From Chloroflexota bacterium (GTDB lineage Bacteria; Chloroflexota; Dehalococcoidia; Lucifugimonadales; Australimonadaceae), in NCBI GenBank assembly GCA_027625205.1, contig JAQBVZ010000006.1, positions 1 to 11,813 of the forward strand: DNA of 11,813 nucleotides, in the 5' to 3' direction. This document shows, piece by piece, positions 6,677 to 11,813 of this stretch. The notes beneath the pieces were generated by a model. That model was not told the origin of the DNA, did no database searches, and saw only the letters and a program-made list of their open reading frames with translations. Both the position numbers and the translations under genes were made by a program. Numbering within the stretch: position 1 is the first letter of the stretch; every line of letters begins with the position of its first letter.

Positions 6677-6913
6677 GTGAATAAGCGTCCTTGGTGGATA
6701 ACCGGACTCCAGTTCACCGGCATAGGCTGGTACTTAGCGGCAGCCATCTTGGGCGGGACTTTTGCGGGTGTGTGGCTGGATGGGCTGGCAGGCACAAAAC
6801 CGCTATTCACGCTCTTGGGAGTCCTTCTTGGCATCATAGTGGCCTTCTACGGCACCTACAAAATGCTAGTGACTTTCCTGGCCGACGAAGGCTCTTACGA
6901 AGACGGGGACTAA
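6677..6913 (+). CDS. atpZ: ATP synthase accessory membrane protein, AtpZ/AtpI family
   Basis: Small inner-membrane protein of 78 residues at the head of the atp operon, in the ATPase gene 1 family. Members are accessory factors proposed to act in Mg/Ca supply or in assembly of the c-ring rather than being enzyme subunits. Two hydrophobic helices lie at about 12-34 and 42-66. The connecting segment has the family pattern G-V-W-L-D (31-35), G-T-K-P (39-42), followed by a Gly-rich second helix and YKM. The tail is acidic. It starts with GTG, supported by GAGG at 6667-6670. The next gene begins 11 bases after its stop. The symbol could equally be atpI, since both names are used for this short form. 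Confidence 0.82.
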   Translation: MNKRPWWITGLQFTGIGWYLAAAILGGTFAGVWLDGLAGTKPLFTLLGVLLGIIVAFYGTYKMLVTFLADEGSYEDGD

Positions 6914-6924
6914 GGAACAGTAGA

Positions 6925-7866
6925 TTGGCGCAAAGCAAGATTCTCCTGCCCGTTGTGGGAATTGCAGGGCTTCTGATGCTCACAGGGCTTATCATTGGCC
7001 CGGTGGGCGCAGCGCTCTTTCAAGGGAGCGCTAAAGAGGCTTTCCTTCCCGTACCTGAGGTACACCTGGCGCCCCAAACCGTTTTTCACCTGGGCGGCTT
7101 TGCGGTTACCAATACCCTCCTTTCGGCTTGGTTGACCACCATTGTTGTGCTGCTCCTGTTTGTTGGCGGCACACGGAAGATGCAGGTGGTCCCCGCCCGT
7201 TTTCAGAATGTCATTGAGATATTCATTGAGGCGCTCTACGGCTTCATGGCGGGTGTGGTAGGAGAGCGCTTTGCCCGGAGCTTCTTCCCTGTTTTGGCCA
7301 CCATCTTCATATTTGTAGCATTCAATGCGTGGATAGCGCTGCTGCCCATATATCCCACCGTCGGCTTCTTCGCGGAGGGTGAGCATCACATCACTACGCA
7401 CCTCCTGCGGTCCGCCGGTACTGACATCAACATGCCATTGGCCCTGGCTATTATCTCCTTCGTATTTGTTGAAGCTTGGGGACTGAAGGTTCACAAGGTA
7501 CCGTACCTGCGGGATTTCTTCCGTTTTGGTGGTATCTTTAACGGCATCATCAAGATGAAGCCGGGCGCTGTGTTCTACGGCGCCATAGACGCTTTCGTGG
7601 GCCTCCTGGAGCTCATCAGCCACTTTATCCGGTTGCTGAGCTTCACGTTCAGGCTCTTTGGCAACATGTTAGCCGGGGAGATTGTCCTGTTCATGGTGAC
7701 ATTCTTGGTAATATTCATTGCGCCCCTGGCCTTCTATTTCTTGGAAATATTGGTTGGCGGGGTGCAGGCCCTCATCTTCACAGGGCTAACACTGGTGTTT
7801 GGCCTTATGGCGGTGACACAACATGATGAGGGTCATGAAGAACACGCTGCGGAGGGGGCCCACTAG
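6925..7866 (+). CDS. atpB: ATP synthase Fo subunit a
   Basis: Integral membrane stator subunit forming the proton half-channels against the c-ring. The signature FTFRLFGNMLAGE (240-252) carries the essential arginine, Arg243 (E. coli Arg210). Gln281 in GGVQALIFTGLTLVF corresponds to E. coli Gln252. Hydrophobic segments lie at about 8-32, 64-80, 119-141, 170-185, 222-242, 245-275 and 278-297. At 313 residues it is longer than the E. coli form, because of an extra N-terminal hydrophobic segment, a loop at about 143-168 and a His/Glu-rich tail (TQHDEGHEEHAAEGAH). The frame is open further upstream but overlaps atpZ. I chose TTG 6925 because AAGGA lies at 6912-6916 with eight-base spacing and the protein then begins MAQSKILLPVVG. 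Translation is probably coupled to atpZ. Confidence 0.93.
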   Translation: MAQSKILLPVVGIAGLLMLTGLIIGPVGAALFQGSAKEAFLPVPEVHLAPQTVFHLGGFAVTNTLLSAWLTTIVVLLLFVGGTRKMQVVPARFQNVIEIFIEALYGFMAGVVGERFARSFFPVLATIFIFVAFNAWIALLPIYPTVGFFAEGEHHITTHLLRSAGTDINMPLALAIISFVFVEAWGLKVHKVPYLRDFFRFGGIFNGIIKMKPGAVFYGAIDAFVGLLELISHFIRLLSFTFRLFGNMLAGEIVLFMVTFLVIFIAPLAFYFLEILVGGVQALIFTGLTLVFGLMAVTQHDEGHEEHAAEGAH

Positions 7867-7891
7867 GCCGCCCTATAGACACGTTGAGGAA

Positions 7892-7909
7892 CAGCCGGGC
7901 TGACGGCTG
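7892..7909 (+). other. Intercistronic hairpin between atpB and atpE
   Basis: CAGCCG (7892-7897) and CGGCTG (7904-7909) form a perfect 6-bp stem with a six-base loop in the 85-base atpB-atpE gap, by far the longest gap inside the operon. No U-tract follows, so it is not a terminator. It might protect the downstream message or mark a processing point that helps raise c-subunit output. That role is speculative. Confidence 0.3.
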
Positions 7910-7951
7910 ATGAAAGACAGACGAGAAGCGATTAGGTAACAGGAGGGACGT

Positions 7952-8188
7952 ATGGATTTCGATGCAGCAAGAATGTTGGCTGTTGGCCTGGCAGGTCTTG
8001 GACTTGCGGGTGCAAGTGTTGGCCTTGGTATCCTTGGCTCAGGCGCCATGAACGCGTTGGGCCGCAACCCTGAGGCCCGGGCAGCCATTGTGCCTAACAT
8101 GGTGTTGGCCTTGGCCTTCACTGAGGCCATTGGCATCTACGGTTTGATAACGGCTATCCTGCTTATCTTCGTGGCCACTCCAAGCTAA
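7952..8188 (+). CDS. atpE: ATP synthase Fo subunit c
   Basis: Proteolipid of 78 residues that forms the rotating ring. Two membrane helices lie at about 8-34 and 48-74, joined by the polar loop with RNP (38-40; RQP in many species) that contacts gamma and epsilon. The Gly/Ala-rich first helix has the usual packing repeats (LAGLGLAGASVGLGILGSG). The ion-binding carboxylate is Glu58 in AFTEAIGIYGL. The partner Gln in helix one and the Ser/Thr after the Glu that mark sodium-binding rings are absent, so it should carry protons. ATG 7952 has a near-perfect AGGAGG at 7941-7946 with five-base spacing, the strongest ribosome site in this operon, fitting a subunit needed in about ten or more copies. 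Confidence 0.96.
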   Translation: MDFDAARMLAVGLAGLGLAGASVGLGILGSGAMNALGRNPEARAAIVPNMVLALAFTEAIGIYGLITAILLIFVATPS

Positions 8189-8203
8189 GAAAGGGGGCAT
8201 TAG

Positions 8204-8758
8204 TTGTTACTAGCACCCCTACTTGCAGAGGAGACCGGTATCGGTGCGCTCGGGATTGATGTAGGCAGCTTGATTGTCTACCTGATCAACTTTGGCGTCC
8301 TGCTTGCTGTTCTCTACTTCTTTGCTTACAAACGTGTGCTGGGAATGCTGGACCAGCGCTCCGGCCGGATTAAGGAAAGCCTGGAAGAGGCAGACCGTGT
8401 CCGTGAGGAGTCCCAGCAGCAGCAGGCATCCATGCAGCAGGCGCTGAATGAGGGACGGCAGGAAGGCCAGCGCGTGTTGGTTGAAGCCCGCCAGATGGCT
8501 GAACGGTACCGTGAGGACCAACAAGCCAGCGCGCGTGCTGAGGCTGAGGCTTTCAAGGAAAGCGCACGGGATGAGATACGCCAGGAACGCGATGCAGCGT
8601 TGGAGCAGGTGCGGCGGCAGTTTGCCATACTTGCCGTAACTGCGGCAGAGCGCATCATCAGCCGTTCTCTGGACGCTGATGCCCACAAGGACCTCATAGA
8701 CGAAGTCCTGACACAAGGCGGCGCTCTGAGTTCATCTGAAGGATCCTCGGGGGGCTAA
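8204..8758 (+). CDS. atpF: ATP synthase Fo subunit b
   Basis: Peripheral stalk subunit of 184 residues, holding F1 against Fo. A single membrane helix lies at about 20-42 (VGSLIVYLINFGVLLAVLYFF). A long Glu/Gln/Arg/Ala-rich coiled coil at about 48-150 forms the dimeric stalk. The conserved end AILAVTAAERIISRSLDADAHKDLID (141-166) is the delta-binding region. The last residues are a Gly/Ser tail. It begins with TTG 8204, with GGGGG at 8193-8197 six bases before, and sits 15 bases after atpE. There is one b-type gene here and no b' copy, so a homodimer is expected. Confidence 0.95.
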   Translation: MLLAPLLAEETGIGALGIDVGSLIVYLINFGVLLAVLYFFAYKRVLGMLDQRSGRIKESLEEADRVREESQQQQASMQQALNEGRQEGQRVLVEARQMAERYREDQQASARAEAEAFKESARDEIRQERDAALEQVRRQFAILAVTAAERIISRSLDADAHKDLIDEVLTQGGALSSSEGSSGG

Positions 8759-8763
8759 AGTCC

Positions 8764-9306
8764 GTGGCGAAGGCACCAACTCCAAAGCGGTACGCATTGG
8801 CCCTCTTCCAATTGGCGGAGGGGCAGGGCAAGCAGGAGTCGTGGCTGGAAGAAATCCAGCGCGTTCAAGCTGCGCTGGACGACGCAATAATCAGTACGTA
8901 CCTGTCCACACCCAGGGTGAGGATTGGCGACAAGCTGGACGTGGTGAAGCAGGTGCTTGAGGGTTTTGACCCAATGGTGACCAACCTGATTGGGCTGTTG
9001 GTGTCCCGGCAGGCGCAGTCACTGTTGCCTCAGCTGATTACAGCGTACGGTGAGTTGCTTAACGTCAGCCTTGGGCGTGTACAAGCTCAGGTGATCAGCT
9101 CCGTGCCATTGTCATCCGAACAACAGACGCGTCTGCGCGAAACGCTACGGAAGATGCTGAACAAGGACGTGGCGCTTGAAGCGGACGTGGACGCAGACAT
9201 CATAGGAGGCATGGTCATCCGGGTAGGAGACCAAGTCATTGACGGTAGCGTGCGGACGCGCCTGGAAGCGCTGAAGCAGCGGTTGGAGCACGAGTCCTTG
9301 GCGTAA
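8764..9306 (+). CDS. atpH: ATP synthase F1 subunit delta
   Basis: Subunit of 180 residues joining the top of F1 to the b stalk (OSCP homologue). The N-terminal six-helix domain (about 1-105) opens with the usual KRYALALFQLAE. The C-terminal domain carries the family signature DADIIGGMVIRVGDQVIDGS (143-162) followed by RTRLEALKQRL. It starts with GTG 8764 only five bases after the atpF stop. The ribosome site is the G-run at 8749-8754 inside the end of atpF, so translation is probably coupled. Confidence 0.95.
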   Translation: MAKAPTPKRYALALFQLAEGQGKQESWLEEIQRVQAALDDAIISTYLSTPRVRIGDKLDVVKQVLEGFDPMVTNLIGLLVSRQAQSLLPQLITAYGELLNVSLGRVQAQVISSVPLSSEQQTRLRETLRKMLNKDVALEADVDADIIGGMVIRVGDQVIDGSVRTRLEALKQRLEHESLA

Positions 9307-9348
9307 CGGCGCTGAGGCCAATTGGGAATAAAGGACGGAGGAGCGGGT

Positions 9349-10857
9349 ATGACGACTCGCGGGCAAGATATAGCGACGGTCCTGAAGCGCCAGATTGAAG
9401 AGTTTGGTGGCGAGACTACGCTGACTGAGGTCGGCACGGTAGTGGAGGTTGGCGATGGTATCGCCCGTATCCACGGCCTTGGCCGCGTTGGCTACGGTGA
9501 ACTTATTGAGTTCCCTAATGGCACAGCGGGTTTGGCGCTGAACCTTGAAGAGGACAGCGTTGGTGTGGTCATCATGGGCGTTGCCTCGGAGATTAAAGAG
9601 GGAGACTTGGTCAAGGCCACCGGCCGTGTGGCTGAGGTCCCAGTGGGTGATCAGCTTCTTGGCCGGGTTGTGGACTCCCTGGGGCAGCCCATTGACGGTA
9701 AAGGGCCCATCAAGACCAGCGGCACCCGGCCCATTGAGATTGTCGCACCCAACGTGGCGGCCCGGCAGGCGGTCAACACTCCTGTCCAGACCGGCATCAA
9801 GTCCATAGACGGCATGATCCCCATTGGCCGTGGGCAGCGTGAACTCATTATTGGAGACCGCACCACTGGCAAGACGGCCATCGCCATCGACACCATCATC
9901 AACCAGAAGGGGCAAGACCTGCTGTGCATCTACGTGGCCATTGGCCAGAAGCAGAGCAAAGTTGCCCAGATCCAGGCCACGCTGGAAGAGAGCGGCGCTA
10001 TGGAGCACACGGTTATCGTCGCGGCCAACGCGTCTGACCCCGCGCCATTGCAGTACCTGGCCCCCTACGCAGGGTGCGCCATTGGTGAGCAGTTCATGGC
10101 AGAGGGTAAAGAGGCGCTGATTGTTTACGATGACCTGACGAAGCACGCATGGGCGTACCGTCAGCTTTCATTGTTGCTGCGTCGCCCGCCAGGCCGTGAA
10201 GCCTACCCCGGTGATGTCTTCTACCTGCACAGCCGCCTGCTAGAGCGTGCGGCCCGTCTGGATGAGGCCAACGGTGGCGGATCGCTTACCGCGCTGCCAA
10301 TTATCGAGACCCAGGCTGGCGACGTGTCTGCATACATTCCCACCAACGTTATCTCCATTACAGACGGCCAGATATACCTGGAGGCTGACCTCTTCAACGC
10401 CGGTATTCGCCCCGCCGTGAATGCGGGACTATCCGTATCCCGGGTTGGCGGCTCCGCTCAGACCAGGGCCATGCGGAAGGTGGCTGGCCGTATGCGGTTG
10501 GAGCTTGCGCAGTTCCGCGCCCTGGCCAGCTTTGCGCAGTTTGGTGCATCGGACTTGGACGCAGCCACCCGTGCGCAGCTTGAGCGAGGCCAACGGCTCA
10601 CTGAATTGTTGAAGCAGCCACAGTACCGCCCGCTGACCCTGCCGTTGGAGGTCTGCTCCATGTACGCAGCGGTCAATGGATATATGGACGATGTGGCCGT
10701 GGACCGCATCCGTGAATTTGAACAGGGTCTGCTGACCTACATGGAGACCTCTAAGCCTGACATCCTTGGCTCCATCGCGGCCGCCAAGGACATTGATGAG
10801 GCAACCGAAACCAGCTTGAAGGACGCTATCACAGCTTTCAAGCAGACCTTCGCCTAG
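9349..10857 (+). CDS. atpA: ATP synthase F1 subunit alpha
   Basis: Regulatory nucleotide-binding subunit of the alpha3beta3 head, 502 residues, standard length. The N-terminal beta barrel (about 25-95) is followed by the nucleotide domain with P-loop GDRTTGKT (169-176). E. coli and many others have GDRQTGKT, so the fourth position is Thr here. [31 protein letters not shown] (259-289) includes the Walker B region. The ATPase alpha/beta signature is [10 protein letters not shown] (355-364), with the arginine finger Arg365 in SRVGGSAQ. A helical C-terminal domain starts near 380. An in-frame TTG at 9322 would add nine residues. ATG 9349 is preferred because GGAGGAG lies at 9337-9343 with five-base spacing and family members begin near here. 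Confidence 0.97.
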   Translation: MTTRGQDIATVLKRQIEEFGGETTLTEVGTVVEVGDGIARIHGLGRVGYGELIEFPNGTAGLALNLEEDSVGVVIMGVASEIKEGDLVKATGRVAEVPVGDQLLGRVVDSLGQPIDGKGPIKTSGTRPIEIVAPNVAARQAVNTPVQTGIKSIDGMIPIGRGQRELIIGDRTTGKTAIAIDTIINQKGQDLLCIYVAIGQKQSKVAQIQATLEESGAMEHTVIVAANASDPAPLQYLAPYAGCAIGEQFMAEGKEALIVYDDLTKHAWAYRQLSLLLRRPPGREAYPGDVFYLHSRLLERAARLDEANGGGSLTALPIIETQAGDVSAYIPTNVISITDGQIYLEADLFNAGIRPAVNAGLSVSRVGGSAQTRAMRKVAGRMRLELAQFRALASFAQFGASDLDAATRAQLERGQRLTELLKQPQYRPLTLPLEVCSMYAAVNGYMDDVAVDRIREFEQGLLTYMETSKPDILGSIAAAKDIDEATETSLKDAITAFKQTFA

Positions 10858-10878
10858 AGCGTAACGGAGAACTGACCA

Positions 10879-11745
10879 GTGCCAAGCGTACGACAAATAA
10901 GAGGACGCATCCGGAGTGTGAAGAACACAGCCCGGGTGACCAGTGCTATGCAGTTGGTGGCCGCGTCCAAGATGCGGCGCGCGCAGGAGCGGGTCACGGG
11001 CGCAAGGCCCTATGCCGTAAAGCTGCGTGAGGTCTTGTCGGGCTTGGTTGGCGGGAGCAGTGGAGACTCGGAGAGCCTCCACCCGTTGATGCTGAAGCGT
11101 GAGGTACGCAACGTGCTGGGGGTGGAAATATCACCTGACCGGGGCTTGGCTGGCGGGTTGCCCGGAAACATTAACCGAGTAACAGGGCAGTTCCTGATGC
11201 GGACCACAGCCCCCACCAAGGTTGTGACGGTGGGCAAGAAGGCCCGGGATTTCATGATCAGGGCTGGCCGTGACGTACACGCCGTCTTCACTGACATGAA
11301 TGACCGCCCCACGCTGGCAGATACGCTGCCAATCACCCATATGGTCCAGGAACTATATATGCAGGAGGAGGTGGATGAGGTCCACCTTGCCTATACGCGA
11401 TATGTAAATATCCTTGTCCAAGAGCCGGTGATGGTCCAACTATTGCCAGTAGACCCCGCTGAATTTACCTCGGATGAGGGCTCTTCAGACTACATCTATG
11501 AGCCAGACCCGGCCGTAGTGCTCAATGCACTGCTGCCTAGATTCCTAGAAGTGCAGGTATACCAGGCCCTTTTGGAGAGCCAGGCCAGTGAGCAGTCAGC
11601 CCGGATGGTGGCTATGCAGAACGCCACCAAGAGCGCTAATGAGATGGCTGACGGGCTGACCCTTGAATTGAACAAAGCGCGTCAGGACGCGATTACGTCA
11701 GAACTATTGGACCTTGTGGGCGGTGTAGCCGCTCTTGAAGGCTAA
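10879..11745 (+). CDS. atpG: ATP synthase F1 subunit gamma
   Basis: Central rotor shaft of 288 residues, normal length. The N-terminal helix has the classic IRGRIRSVKNTARVTSAMQL...ASKMRRAQ (8-36). The Rossmann-like middle carries DRGLAGGLPGNINR (87-100). The usual Thr-Ser before DRGL is Ser-Pro, and Cys is Ala. The C-terminal helix contains RMVAMQNATKSANEMADGL (242-260) and LNKARQDAITSELLDLVGG (264-282), which thread into the alpha/beta head. It starts with GTG 10879, with GGAGA at 10865-10869, 21 bases after atpA. Confidence 0.96.
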   Translation: MPSVRQIRGRIRSVKNTARVTSAMQLVAASKMRRAQERVTGARPYAVKLREVLSGLVGGSSGDSESLHPLMLKREVRNVLGVEISPDRGLAGGLPGNINRVTGQFLMRTTAPTKVVTVGKKARDFMIRAGRDVHAVFTDMNDRPTLADTLPITHMVQELYMQEEVDEVHLAYTRYVNILVQEPVMVQLLPVDPAEFTSDEGSSDYIYEPDPAVVLNALLPRFLEVQVYQALLESQASEQSARMVAMQNATKSANEMADGLTLELNKARQDAITSELLDLVGGVAALEG

Positions 11746-11762
11746 CTGAGGAGGACCGAGAC

Positions 11763-11813
11763 ATGGCCGAAGGAGCAGAAGGCAGGATCGTTCAGGTCAT
11801 TGGCACCGTTGTG
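11763..11813 (+). CDS. atpD: ATP synthase F1 subunit beta, 5' end only
   Basis: The first 17 codons read MAEGAEGRIVQVIGTVV, which matches the N-terminal beta strand of the catalytic subunit (G-x-I-V-Q-V-I-G-x-V-V-D). The gene is cut by the window end. ATG 11763 has GAGGAGG at 11748-11754, eight bases before it. Position directly after atpG is standard, and atpC (epsilon) would be expected next. Confidence 0.93.
   Translation, partial: MAEGAEGRIVQVIGTVV

Noticed and set aside
6691..6924. N-terminal extension of atpB overlapping atpZ
   Set aside because: These 78 codons are in a different frame over a clear atpZ gene and read as unrelated His/Arg-rich sequence. The TTG at 6925 with AAGGA explains the subunit a start.
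6910..7623. 237-codon open frame on the minus strand
   Set aside because: It is antisense to atpB, with composition typical of a frame shadow and no family resemblance.
9145..10146. 333-codon open frame on the minus strand
   Set aside because: It lies wholly opposite atpH/atpA, whose identity is certain. The translation has no recognisable family features and it lacks a plausible ribosome site, so it is a shadow of coding-strand composition.

Overview
The window reads as ordinary bacterial chromosome, moderately GC-rich by eye. The most likely source is Chloroflexota (a SAR202/Dehalococcoidia-like lineage would fit). This is inferred from two exported proteins of a style common there: a lipoprotein with a Thr/Pro-rich stalk, and a secreted protein made of tandem helical 'LG-x-x-x-E-E-L' repeats behind a DUF5666-like beta domain. 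The slightly long F-type ATPase subunit a with a His/acidic tail also fits. No 16S or marker tree is available, so the phylum is a judgement rather than a result. No mobile element, CRISPR array, tRNA or rRNA was seen.

Layout. The left half is on the minus strand. At the left edge a promoter-like element (82-110) and a Shine-Dalgarno sequence point to a gene that runs off the window at position 1; only about 17 codons of it are visible. Next come transketolase (tkt, 166-2175), a strong intrinsic terminator (2299-2339), a 935-residue exported repeat protein (2378-5182 plus stop), and a 159-residue lipoprotein with an Ig-like domain (5254-5733). The last two are transcribed leftwards in the order lipoprotein then repeat protein, 71 bases apart, and end at the terminator, so they probably form one envelope operon separate from tkt. 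A 251-base divergent region (5734-5984) holds a well-formed rightward sigma70-type promoter and a large inverted repeat next to a possible leftward -10 element.

The right half is on the plus strand. It starts with a bifunctional-nuclease (DUF151) family gene from 5985, whose true start is the ATG just downstream of that promoter. A weak terminator and a second promoter follow. Then comes the F1Fo ATP synthase operon in the usual order: atpZ/atpI-like, atpB (a), atpE (c), atpF (b), atpH (delta), atpA (alpha), atpG (gamma) and the first 17 codons of atpD (beta), which is cut by the window end. The ATP synthase has all the expected key residues and looks proton-coupled.

No dramatic new system was found. 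The points most worth a second look are: (i) the exported five-repeat protein and its lipoprotein partner; (ii) a transketolase whose normally invariant active-site His (E. coli His261) is Pro; (iii) a clean split in the atp operon, where the high-copy subunits c, alpha and beta use ATG with strong Shine-Dalgarno sites and all the low-copy subunits use GTG or TTG; and (iv) the inverted repeats in the regulatory regions.
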